Part shown: positions 1 to 8,814 of the stretch, piece by piece
Layout: every line of letters begins with the position of its first letter
Position numbering within the stretch: position 1 is the first letter of the stretch
Origin: a bacterium
GTDB lineage: Bacteria > UBP18 > UBA7526
DNA length: 9,840 bases
Assembly: GCA_018903055.1 (NCBI GenBank)
Contig: JAHIPW010000022.1
Span: forward strand, 1 to 9,840
Reading direction: 5' to 3'
The notes under the pieces: generated by a model
Told to the model about the DNA's origin: nothing
The model's input: only the letters and a program-made list of their open reading frames with translations
The model's database searches: none
Program-made: the position numbers and the translations under genes

Positions 1-3078
<3,078 letters not shown>

Positions 3079-3097
3079 ACCGCTTCTCCTTACAGAA

Positions 3098-3126
3098 ATT
3101 GTAACATAATTTAGGCTTTTAGTCTA
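3098..3126 (-). promoter_or_regulatory. Candidate promoter for the nucleotidase-TPR / eno unit
   Basis: On the minus strand TAGACT (3126-3121) and TACAAT (3103-3098) are separated by exactly 17 nt, and a TGT precedes the -10 as in extended -10 promoters. Transcription would start near 3091, leaving a leader of about 13 nt that just holds the ribosome binding site. The -35 matches only 4 of 6 positions and overlaps the stop codon of the glycerate kinase gene, so this is a moderate candidate. Confidence 0.4.
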
Positions 3127-4255
3127 CTCTGATTTTGATTAGTCTCATCAAACGATCTGAGGCATTAGGGATAAGTTGAGAGGATTTCTTTATTGCCTGG
3201 GTGCTGGTCATAGGATAAGGAGTGGTGGCCATTATTCCGTCTATTCCGTGCTTATAGACTACTTCGACACCTTCATCGACTTCTCCCACAATGGCTACTA
3301 CCGGGATATTGTGCTTTTTGGCTAATTTTGCTACCCCGATGGGCGTCTTTCCATATATCGTCTGGGAGTCCATCTTCCCTTCGCCAGTGATGACCAGGTC
3401 AGTATCCTTAAGATTTTTTTCTAAACCGATTGTCTCGATGACGATATCCACTCCCAATCTTATCCTGGCATCTAAGAAAGCAATCAAGCCTGCTCCCAAT
3501 CCACCGGCTGCTCCTGTTCCCGGGACATTCTTGATATCTTTTTTCAAATCTCTTTTAATGATGGAAGCATATCTCTTCAGATTCTTCTCCAATCTCTTAA
3601 CCATAGATGGAGTAGCCCCTTTCTGTGGAGCATAGACCCTGGCTGCCCCTTTTGCTCCAGTAAGGGGGTTGTCAACATCAGAGGCTACTAATACCTTTGT
3701 CTTCTTGATTCTCTCATCCAATTCAGAGACACTAATTTCCTCCAAATTTCCCAATGCTCCTCCTCCGAAACTAATCTCTCTTCCTCTCTTATCCAATAAT
3801 TTAGCCCCCAGAGCCTGGGCCATTCCTGCTCCCCCATCCACTGTGGCGCTTCCTCCGATACCCACGATAATCTTTCTACATCCTCTATCCAGAGCTGCCT
3901 TTATCAATTCTCCTGTTCCATAAGTAGTAGTCAATAGCGGATTCCTTTTCTTTTTAGGGACCAGGGGAAGGCCAGAGGCAGAAGCCATCTCAATTATCGC
4001 CGTCTTCCCGTCTCCCAAAATCCCGTAAGAGGCTTTTACTCTCTTCCCCAATGGCCCGGTCACTTCTTTTCTGATTATTCTTCCTTTAGTAGCATCCACT
4101 AAAGACCTTACTGTCCCTTCCCCTCCATCTGCCATGGGAGTTTTAACTATCTTTGCTTTAGGATAGACCCTTCTTATCCCTTTCTCAATCAAGTTAGCTA
4201 CTTCCAAAGCAGTTAAATTTCCCTTGAATGAATCGGGAGCAACAACTATTTTCAA
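3119..4255 (-). CDS. Glycerate 2-kinase (GarK/GlxK family)
   Basis: This cytoplasmic kinase uses ATP to turn D-glycerate into 2-phosphoglycerate (GarK/GlxK type; Pfam glycerate kinase family). It is full length at 378 residues. The start gives KIVVAPDSFKG (2-11), followed by ADGGEGT (42-48), GIGGSATVDGGAG (132-144), ASDVDNPLTG (191-200), GTGAAGGLGAG (246-256) and ITGEGKMDSQT (289-299), all typical of the family. The start chosen is the TTG at 4255, because GGAGTG lies 5 nt upstream and E. coli GarK begins at the same point. An in-frame GTG at 4285 would add ten residues (MALNFERSEK) but has no ribosome binding site and abuts repeat DNA. The gene sits between rsmA and the nucleotidase/eno pair; its product is the substrate of enolase, so the neighbourhood makes metabolic sense. 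I leave the symbol blank because garK and glxK cannot be told apart from sequence alone. Confidence 0.93.
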   Translation of the reverse strand: MKIVVAPDSFKGNLTALEVANLIEKGIRRVYPKAKIVKTPMADGGEGTVRSLVDATKGRIIRKEVTGPLGKRVKASYGILGDGKTAIIEMASASGLPLVPKKKRNPLLTTTYGTGELIKAALDRGCRKIIVGIGGSATVDGGAGMAQALGAKLLDKRGREISFGGGALGNLEEISVSELDERIKKTKVLVASDVDNPLTGAKGAARVYAPQKGATPSMVKRLEKNLKRYASIIKRDLKKDIKNVPGTGAAGGLGAGLIAFLDARIRLGVDIVIETIGLEKNLKDTDLVITGEGKMDSQTIYGKTPIGVAKLAKKHNIPVVAIVGEVDEGVEVVYKHGIDGIMATTPYPMTSTQAIKKSSQLIPNASDRLMRLIKIRVD

Positions 4256-4297
4256 TTTTTCACTCCGTTCAAAATTTAAAGCCACCGGCCGCAGGTC

Positions 4298-4341
4298 ACA
4301 AGCTACAGGCTTGAAGCCTGAGGCTTGAGACTTGTAGCCTG
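4298..4341. repeat. Degenerate heptamer array between rsmA and the glycerate kinase gene
   Basis: From 4298 the + strand can be cut into consecutive 7-bp units: ACAAGCT, ACAGGCT, TGAAGCC, TGAGGCT, TGAGACT, TGTAGCC. They share a consensus like TGAGGCT. The array is partly self-complementary (AAGCC and GGCTT) and reaches the rsmA stop codon. It fills the gap of about 86 bp between the two genes. Confidence 0.65.
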
Positions 4342-5247
4342 TTACTCTCCTGCTATTAGATTACTTAGTCTTGCAAATTCCTCCAGGCTCAGGGTTTCTC
4401 CCCTTCTCAAGGATTTAATATCCGCTTTCTCTAAGATTTCTAAAACCTTCTTCTTGCTTAAGTCTAAATCCCTTGCTCGGCTAAGGGCATTCTTTAATGT
4501 TTTTCTTCTCTGTTCAAAGGCCGCTCTCACTACTTTAAAAAATAACTCCTCATCCTTAACCTCGACTGCCGGCTTCTCCCGGACCTCTAAATTCACTACA
4601 CAAGAATCGACCTCTGGCTCAGGAAGAAAAGCATTCCTAGGAACTTTTATTGTAATCTGCGGCTTGGTATAGTATTGGACCAACAGAGACAAAGCTCCAT
4701 AATCCTTAGTGCGCGGATTGGCCACCATTCTTCTTCCCACTTCCTTCTGAACCATAACCACAATATTAGATAGGATTTCCCTTGCCCTCAGAAGATGGAT
4801 AATGATGGGAGTAGTGATGTAGTAGGGAAGGTTAGCAACTACTTTAACCTTGTCTGCCAGTCTGCCTGTCTGCCAGTCTGCCTGTTTTTTAAACCGGATA
4901 ACCGGGTAACTGGGTAACCGGGTAACCAATTTCTTAAGATTTATTTTAAGAATATCAGCCTGAATAATTTCTACATTGGAATAGGATTTTAAGATTTCTT
5001 TAAGAAGTTTAACCAGATTCTCATCAATTTCTATAGCCAGAACTTTCTTGGCTTTTTCTGCCAACTTCTTTGTCAGGGTCCCTATTCCCGGTCCGATCTC
5101 GATGACGATATCATTTTTACTAAGATCGGCTATTTCTACTATCTTATTTAGTATCCCTTCATCTATTAAAAAGTTCTGCCCCAGCCTCTTCTTTATTCTT
5201 ATTCCATGCTCTCTCAAGAATTCCTTAGTTATCTTAGGTAAAGCCAT
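4342..5247 (-). CDS. rsmA: 16S rRNA adenine(1518/1519)-N6-dimethyltransferase
   Basis: RsmA (KsgA) uses S-adenosylmethionine to dimethylate two adjacent adenosines near the 3' end of 16S rRNA late in small-subunit assembly. The protein has 301 residues. It shows KKRLGQNFLID (19-29), the SAM-binding IEIGPGIGTLT (49-59), AIEID (71-75), QADIL (96-100), the catalytic NLPYYITTP (139-147), the QKEVGRRM segment (167-174) and the C-terminal FEQRRKTLKNAL (244-255). The start ATG has GAGG 4 nt upstream. Residues about 107-132 form an insertion some 16-19 residues longer than in B. subtilis or E. coli RsmA; it is encoded by two 8-bp tandem arrays (4853-4884 and 4896-4927). Its place after pdxA matches the E. 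coli surA-pdxA-rsmA order. Whether the insertion is tolerated as a surface loop is inference, but every catalytic motif is intact. Confidence 0.97.
   Translation of the reverse strand: MALPKITKEFLREHGIRIKKRLGQNFLIDEGILNKIVEIADLSKNDIVIEIGPGIGTLTKKLAEKAKKVLAIEIDENLVKLLKEILKSYSNVEIIQADILKINLKKLVTRLPSYPVIRFKKQADWQTGRLADKVKVVANLPYYITTPIIIHLLRAREILSNIVVMVQKEVGRRMVANPRTKDYGALSLLVQYYTKPQITIKVPRNAFLPEPEVDSCVVNLEVREKPAVEVKDEELFFKVVRAAFEQRRKTLKNALSRARDLDLSKKKVLEILEKADIKSLRRGETLSLEEFARLSNLIAGE
4853..4884. repeat. Octamer array in rsmA (TCTGCCAG / TCTGCCTG)
   Basis: Four 8-bp units in tandem on the + strand: TCTGCCAG, TCTGCCTG, TCTGCCAG, TCTGCCTG, so also two perfect 16-bp units. On the coding strand they give the peptide QADWQTGRLAD of RsmA. 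The strand that is translated has no stop in any of its three frames. Confidence 0.85.
4896..4927. repeat. Octamer array in rsmA (GGGTAACC)
   Basis: Four 8-bp units in tandem on the + strand: GGATAACC, GGGTAACT, GGGTAACC, GGGTAACC. They lie 11 bp from a second, different array (4853-4884). Read on the coding strand as GGTTACCC they encode part of residues 107-117 of RsmA and are free of stops in all frames; on the other strand one frame would read TAA. Confidence 0.85.
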
Positions 5248-5272
5248 CTTTCCTCGCTAACGCTCACCGTTT

Positions 5273-5336
5273 ACCGCTCACTTTCTCACTTTCCCACTTT
5301 CTCCGATTCCCTGTTTCCCCGATTCACCGTCCCCCG
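5273..5336. repeat. Imperfect octamer array covering the pdxA-rsmA gap and the pdxA 3' end
   Basis: From 5273 the + strand falls into 8-bp units: ACCGCTCA, CTTTCTCA, CTTTCCCA, CTTTCTCC, GATTCCCT, GTTTCCCC, GATTCACC, GTCCCCCG. The middle units match well and the outer ones poorly. The array contains the pdxA stop (5324-5326) and supplies its last residues (SGGR). Confidence 0.55.
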
Positions 5337-6331
5337 CTCCTCGCCTTGACTAACTTGGCAGCTAATCCTATGGCTTCTATCAAACTCTGGGGATTGGCAA
5401 CACCTTTTCCTGCAATCTCATAGGCCGTTCCATGGTCAACAGAAGTCCTGATAATGGGAAGGCCCAGAGTGATATTTACCCCTTTATCAAAGGCTAGCAT
5501 CTTCAAAGGGATTAATCCCTGATCGTGATACATACATATCACGCAGTCAAACTCCCCTTGCAAAGCACGATAGAAAACAGTGTCCGGAGAAATAGGTCCT
5601 TCTACTCTTATTCCTTTCTTCTTTGCCTCTTCCACTGCCGGGATAATAAACTCTTTCTCCTCTTTGCCGAACAACCCCTCTTCTCCTGCATGAGGGTTTA
5701 GGCCCGCCACTCCAATCCTCGGTTTTTTTGTTCCAAAATATTTCATATTATCCCAGGTCAGTCTTATTGTCTGATAAATCTTTTCCTTGCTTAGGGATGA
5801 ACTTACTTTACTTAAAGGCAGATGAGTAGTCACTAAGACCACCCTCAAAGGGCCTCCCACAAGCATCATAGCATAATTCTTTGTCTTGGTCAGATGGGCA
5901 AGGAGTTCTGTATGGCCAGGGAACTCAAAACCTGCTTTTTTTAATCCCTCTTTATTTATAGGTGCAGTAACAATAGCATTAATCTCTCCCTTTCTTGCCA
6001 GAGAGACCGCTTTCTTTATATAGCCTACTGCTGCTTTGGCAGCCATCTTATTAACCGTTCCTATCTTAAGCCTTCCCATCTTGATATTTTTTAAATCTAC
6101 CAAATCAATGGTCCCGAACTTAAATTTCGCCTCTCCTATCCTACTAATAGAATTAATCTTTAACTCCGAACTCCGAACTATTAACTCCGAACTCATTACC
6201 TTTCCATCTCCAATGACTAAAGGAGAAGAAATCCTATAAACCTCTTTTTTGCTCAGAGCCTTTACAATAATCTCCGGCCCAATCCCTGCGGCATCCCCCA
6301 TAGTAATCCCAATTATCGGTTTTTTACCCAT
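5324..6331 (-). CDS. pdxA: 4-hydroxythreonine-4-phosphate dehydrogenase
   Basis: PdxA oxidises 4-phosphohydroxy-L-threonine with NAD in the DXP-dependent route to pyridoxal phosphate (vitamin B6); it is a cytoplasmic, metal-dependent homodimer. The 335 residues have the usual length. Visible motifs are GITMGDAAGIGPEI (8-21), VTAPINKE (121-128), PGHTE (138-142), ATHLPL-type TTHLPL (168-173), LNPHAGE (211-217), MYHDQG (267-272) and the C-terminal GVNITLGLPIIRTSVDHGTA (284-303). The three metal-binding histidines H140, H214 and H269 are all present. The ATG is preceded by a weak AAGGGA. Residues 46-57 (SSELIVRSSEL region) come from a 7-bp repeat. Two tandem terminators lie just upstream, so pdxA probably needs its own promoter, read-through or antitermination. 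It is separated from rsmA by 76 bp of repeat DNA. Confidence 0.97.
   Translation of the reverse strand: MGKKPIIGITMGDAAGIGPEIIVKALSKKEVYRISSPLVIGDGKVMSSELIVRSSELKINSISRIGEAKFKFGTIDLVDLKNIKMGRLKIGTVNKMAAKAAVGYIKKAVSLARKGEINAIVTAPINKEGLKKAGFEFPGHTELLAHLTKTKNYAMMLVGGPLRVVLVTTHLPLSKVSSSLSKEKIYQTIRLTWDNMKYFGTKKPRIGVAGLNPHAGEEGLFGKEEKEFIIPAVEEAKKKGIRVEGPISPDTVFYRALQGEFDCVICMYHDQGLIPLKMLAFDKGVNITLGLPIIRTSVDHGTAYEIAGKGVANPQSLIEAIGLAAKLVKARSGGR
6161..6194. repeat. Heptamer array in pdxA (CTCCGAA)
   Basis: CTCCGAA-type 7-bp units occur on the + strand as two adjacent copies (6164-6177), a 7-bp spacer-like segment (CTATTAA) and a further copy with a partial one (6185-6194). On the coding strand they give the doubled peptide SSEL..RSSEL in PdxA. 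The protein is not obviously longer than other PdxA proteins, so the array seems to have replaced rather than extended sequence. Confidence 0.7.
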
Positions 6332-6348
6332 CCAAAATCCCTTAAGTG

Positions 6349-6374
6349 AAAAAAGAGAGCTTTTCTCCGCTCTC
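6349..6374 (-). terminator. Intrinsic terminator 2, immediately upstream of pdxA
   Basis: Read on the minus strand: GAGAGC (6374-6369), an 8-nt loop, GCTCTC (6360-6355), then six T (6354-6349). It lies 18 bp before the pdxA start and downstream of a first terminator at 6410-6439. The stem is short but perfect. Confidence 0.6.
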
Positions 6375-6409
6375 CCTGGTTATTTTTAGGTATCGGAACT
6401 TCAATAAGT

Positions 6410-6439
6410 AAAAAAACGGCGGAGAGCGAAGCGCGCCGT
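6410..6439 (-). terminator. Intrinsic terminator 1, after the second parvulin gene
   Basis: Read on the minus strand: ACGGCG (6439-6434), a 12-nt loop, CGCCGT (6421-6416), with the T run continuing to 6410 (TTTTTTT). It begins 14 bp after the stop codon of the second parvulin gene, as expected for the end of that operon. Its loop/3' arm contains CGCTCTCC, which is the exact complement of an 8-mer in terminator 2. Confidence 0.75.
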
Positions 6440-6453
6440 CATTTTTCTTGTGA

Positions 6454-7452
6454 TCAAAGGCTGATCTCAATTTCCTGTTTTGCCTTTAGTTCTTCAAGAT
6501 ATTCCTCAATCTTTTGCTCCATTCTCTGAGAAGAGAGGATGTTCCTGATCACCTCTTTTGCTTCTGAAAGTTCCTTTACTCTCGCTTCTTCTTTCTTCTC
6601 CAGTTTAATGATATGACAGCCGGACTCTGTCTTAACTATCGAGCTTATCTCGCCCTCTTTTAGATTAAAGGCTACCTCTTCAATTTTTCTATCGAGCTGG
6701 CCTCTTTTGAAGGAACCCAGATAACCCCCCTTTGCCACCTCTTCAAAATTGGTTCCAGATTTAATTCTCTTCAATGCTTTTTCAGCCTGAAAATAGTCCT
6801 TGAAGAAGATATGTCTTATTTTCACCTTCTCTTCCTCTTTAAACCTTTTTTTATTCTTCTCATAATATTCCCTGATCTCCTTCTTGGATACTTCAATCTC
6901 GGGTTTTACCTCTCTATCGATGAGTTTTTTAATCATGAGTTCTTCTTCATATCTTTTCTTTAAATCCTCTATCTTCATTCCTTCTTGTTCTAAGGCCATC
7001 TCAAAGGCCTTCTCAGAGAGAAATGTTGACTTCATTCTTTCGATATTCTCATGAACCTCCCCTTGTGAGACCCTAATCCCCTCCCTCTTTGCCTCTTGCA
7101 AAAGAAGTCTATTCTCAATCATCCTCTCTAATAGATTCCTCTCGGAAGGCATCTTCTCTCCTTCAGGAAGGGCACTTTTTAATTCTCGATAGGCCTTTTC
7201 CAGTTCAGTAAGGGTGATGATCTCATCGTTTAACCGGGCAACGACGCGCTCTACAATCTCGGCCTGGGAATAACTGACGAAAACCAGCATTAGAAATAAC
7301 AATATCGGTAACGAGTAACGAGTTGTCCGCCCCAAGGGGGCGAGACCTCGCCATTGGCGGGCGAGTTGCGAGTTAAACCCGTAACCCGTAACCCGTAACC
7401 TGTAACCCGTAACCTGTAACCCGTGACCCGTGACCCGTAATTTCTCCTTCAT
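6454..7452 (-). CDS. SurA-like periplasmic parvulin chaperone with compact PPIase domain
   Basis: A 332-residue chaperone / peptidyl-prolyl isomerase of the SurA type for folding outer-membrane proteins. A hydrophobic signal segment lies at 48-60 with likely cleavage after SQA (64). The SurA N-terminal helical region follows from VVARLNDEIITLTELEKAY (70-88). A parvulin domain spans about 209-287 (KIRHIFF 211-217, GCHIIKLE 278-285). The parvulin is short: the loop with SxDxxS that normally precedes the GG(D)LG motif is missing, so FEEVA runs almost directly into GGYLGSF. Before the signal core are 47 residues, an unusually long n-region encoded by a heptamer array and palindrome (7309-7440), giving LRVTGHG-like 7-residue repeats. 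The ATG overlaps the stop of the preceding lipoprotein gene by 4 bp (ATGA), so the two are co-translated. A start within the repeat-encoded part cannot be excluded. It precedes pdxA, as surA does in E. coli, which supports a surA-like role. Confidence 0.88.
   Translation of the reverse strand: MKEKLRVTGHGLQVTGYRLRVTGYGFNSQLARQWRGLAPLGRTTRYSLPILLFLMLVFVSYSQAEIVERVVARLNDEIITLTELEKAYRELKSALPEGEKMPSERNLLERMIENRLLLQEAKREGIRVSQGEVHENIERMKSTFLSEKAFEMALEQEGMKIEDLKKRYEEELMIKKLIDREVKPEIEVSKKEIREYYEKNKKRFKEEEKVKIRHIFFKDYFQAEKALKRIKSGTNFEEVAKGGYLGSFKRGQLDRKIEEVAFNLKEGEISSIVKTESGCHIIKLEKKEEARVKELSEAKEVIRNILSSQRMEQKIEEYLEELKAKQEIEISL
7309..7440. repeat. Composite repeat inside the second parvulin gene: two heptamer types flanking a palindrome
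   Basis: On the + strand: two TAACGAG units (7309-7322), then a GC-rich palindromic core, two GCGAGTT units (7361-7374), then eight tandem 7-bp units of GTAACCC type (7381-7436; variants GTAACCT, GTGACCC). The core has CGCCCC 7328-7333 against GGGGCG 7337-7342, and the perfect GGCGAG 7339-7344 against CTCGCC 7347-7352. The whole element is in frame and encodes residues about 5-48 of the protein, upstream of its signal-peptide core. Confidence 0.85.
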
Positions 7453-8351
7453 CTAAGCAATTCCTCGTTGATCTCAATCTTTGCCTGGACACGAAGGCCC
7501 AGGAGCCACTCCTTTAATGCCCCTTCTCTCCTCTCAAGGAGAAGCTTCTCTTTAATCTCTTTTCTGGCCTCTTTTAAACTCACCATTCTGGGAGGCAAGA
7601 CCTTTTCCAATTTAAAGATGTGCCAGCCATAGGGAGATTCCACGGGATAGCTCACCTCGCCCGGGGAAAGTTTACCCACCGCCTCCTCCCATTCAGCAAG
7701 CATCTCTTCCGTAGAGAAGTAACCCATATCTCCTCCCCGTTCCTTATCCGGGCTCAAAGATCTCTTCCGGGCCAGTTCCTCAAACCCCTCTCCCTTACCC
7801 AAGGCCTTGAGAATCTCCTCTGCCTCCGCTTGGTTCTCCACCAGAATCTGACGGATCCTGAACCTCTTCGGTTCTCTGAATTGGTCTTGATGTTCTTGAT
7901 AGTAGGTGATAATTTCTTTCTCGCTCACCTTTAGGGGAAGATAGACCTGGGAGGTAATGAGCTTATCAAGCAGGATATTTTCTTTTACTCCGTTCTTCCA
8001 TTCCTCAAAGGTTGTTCCCTCCTTGGTTAAAAAAGTAACAAATTCACTCTTGGGATAGGAGCCCATGGTCTCCTTTATTCTCTGATTTAATTCCTCATCA
8101 GTAACGGCGAGTCCCATCCTCCTCGCCTCCTGAAGATTGAGCCTCTTCTCAATCAATTGATCGAGGACCCTTCTCTTTAGGCCAGGGATCTCCTCTTTGC
8201 TGGGAGAATAGGGCAAGAGGACCTTATTAAACTCCTCTAAGGTAATGGGCTCTCCATTGACCCGAGCAACTATCCCCTTCTCCTCTGGCCTCTTTCTACA
8301 GCCAGTAAATAAAAGAATAACAACCAGGGATAAAAAAAACACTCTCCTCAT
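7449..8351 (-). CDS. Lipoprotein parvulin (PrsA/SurA-like peptidyl-prolyl isomerase)
   Basis: A 300-residue envelope lipoprotein. Residues 1-18 are a type II signal peptide ending in the lipobox FTGC (lipidated Cys18). The SurA-type N-terminal helical region begins at IVARVNGEPITLEEF (27-41), and one parvulin domain covers about 162-252. It has the complete segment with ARKRSLSPD (194-202), GGDMGYF (206-212) and YGWHIFKLE (241-249). The His normally found in the RxxHIL strand is Gln here (RIRQIL, 165-170), so isomerase activity may be reduced; this is inference. The ATG at 8351 has GGAG 6 nt upstream. It overlaps the next parvulin gene by 4 bp, and the two probably work as a membrane-anchored and a soluble chaperone pair. 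Upstream is repeat DNA (8371-8431) and no strong promoter. Confidence 0.9.
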   Translation of the reverse strand: MRRVFFLSLVVILLFTGCRKRPEEKGIVARVNGEPITLEEFNKVLLPYSPSKEEIPGLKRRVLDQLIEKRLNLQEARRMGLAVTDEELNQRIKETMGSYPKSEFVTFLTKEGTTFEEWKNGVKENILLDKLITSQVYLPLKVSEKEIITYYQEHQDQFREPKRFRIRQILVENQAEAEEILKALGKGEGFEELARKRSLSPDKERGGDMGYFSTEEMLAEWEEAVGKLSPGEVSYPVESPYGWHIFKLEKVLPPRMVSLKEARKEIKEKLLLERREGALKEWLLGLRVQAKIEINEELLR

Positions 8352-8370
8352 TTTCTGCTCCTTTTAAAGT

Positions 8371-8431
8371 TATTCGCATAGATTCGCGTTCTTAAAATTC
8401 GCGATCATTCGCGTCTTCGCGTCTTCGCGTC
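8371..8431. repeat. TTCGCG-type repeat cluster upstream of the lipoprotein gene
   Basis: Three perfect tandem 8-bp units TTCGCGTC lie at 8408-8431. Before them ATTCGC(G/A) occurs at 8372, 8382, 8397 and 8407. The cluster fills most of the leader of the parvulin operon, close to its ribosome binding site. Confidence 0.75.
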
Positions 8432-8463
8432 TATAGTTTAGCATATCAGAGGAGTTTTTGCAA
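8432..8463 (-). promoter_or_regulatory. Weak candidate promoter for the parvulin operon
   Basis: On the minus strand TTGCAA is followed after 17 nt by TAAACT, each matching 4 of 6 consensus bases. It lies across the end of the possible small ORF and about 80-110 bp upstream of the lipoprotein gene. No better candidate is visible in this gap. Confidence 0.25.
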
Positions 8464-8586
8464 AACATTCTTCAGGGCTTTAACACTCTTTTCTTTCAAA
8501 ATAAAGGAGACCCCGTTCTCTTCTTGGTATATTTTCCCTTTGATGAGATTCTTAATATTTTTAGGAATTTCTTCTAATTTTAGCAC
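8446..8586 (-). CDS. Possible small protein of 46 residues, unknown function
   Basis: A short minus-strand frame starts at GTG (8586) and stops at TGA (8446); an in-frame TAG lies two codons before the GTG, so no longer version exists. The translation is lysine-rich and helix-like, beginning MLKLEEIPKNIKNLIKGK and ending in KALKNVLQKLL, with no signal peptide or cysteine. The frame is not repeat DNA, although it has repeats on both sides, and its amino-acid make-up looks coding. The only ribosome-binding candidate is GGTAGG very close to the start, which is weak. It lies 94 bp upstream of the lipoprotein parvulin gene and reads the same way. I do not recognise a family. It could also be non-coding leader. 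Confidence 0.4.
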   Translation of the reverse strand: MLKLEEIPKNIKNLIKGKIYQEENGVSFILKEKSVKALKNVLQKLL

Positions 8587-8600
8587 AACCTACCCTAAAA

Positions 8601-8644
8601 CACAAAAAGCAGAAGCCTTTTATGAGACTCCTGCAGTTTTTGTG
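8601..8644 (-). terminator. Possible bidirectional stem-loop terminator between the zinc-ribbon gene and the small ORF
   Basis: CACAAAAA plus GCAG (8601-8612) pairs with CTGC plus TTTTTGTG (8631-8634 and 8637-8644), with a 2-nt bulge and an 18-nt loop. An A/T-rich stem base with GC-rich top could terminate either way. On the minus strand the T-rich arm follows the GC pairs. There is no clean T run outside the stem, so the call is tentative. Confidence 0.4.
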
Positions 8645-8659
8645 ATACGTTGAAAGGTT

Positions 8660-8682
8660 GCCTGTCCGGTGGCCAGACGGGC
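8660..8682. repeat. GC-rich palindrome (GCCTGTC / GACGGGC)
   Basis: GCCTGTC at 8660-8666 faces GACGGGC at 8676-8682 with a 9-nt loop, allowing one G-T pair. An overlapping alternative stem pairs GTGGC (8669-8673) with GCCAC (8682-8686). The GTCCGG at its heart also appears in the palindrome at 9447-9488. Confidence 0.45.
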
Positions 8683-8700
8683 GCCACTTGATTTTTTAGA

Positions 8701-8808
8701 TTATCAGAGCATCAGATTCACTCTGACCCTCTGATATCTGAATTCTCCATCTGGTATTCTGCCTGTCCCGTTGGAAGCCGCAGGCTTGCCCACGGGGGTA
8801 ATCTGATA
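8701..8808. repeat. Composite repeat after the zinc-ribbon gene: TCTGATA-type array around a palindromic core
   Basis: Irregular 7-8 bp units with ATCAGA or TCTGA fill 8701-8760. A GC-rich core follows (CCCGT 8767-8771 against ACGGG 8792-8796; AAGCC 8775-8779 against GGCTT 8783-8787 with a 3-nt loop), then TCTGATA again at 8802-8808 in the same orientation as at 8730-8736. The plan matches the elements in eno and the second parvulin gene. Confidence 0.6.
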
Positions 8809-8814
8809 CTCTAA

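Noticed and set aside
4256-4285. GTG at 4285 as the glycerate kinase start
   Set aside because: It has no ribosome binding site and adds ten residues absent from GarK; the TTG at 4255 has GGAGTG at good spacing.
7381-7436. Tandem repeats as a CRISPR array
   Set aside because: Units are 7 bp and directly adjacent, with no spacers and no cas genes.
8660-8700. Palindrome plus T run as a plus-strand terminator
   Set aside because: No plus-strand gene ends here and the T run is 8 bp away from the stem.
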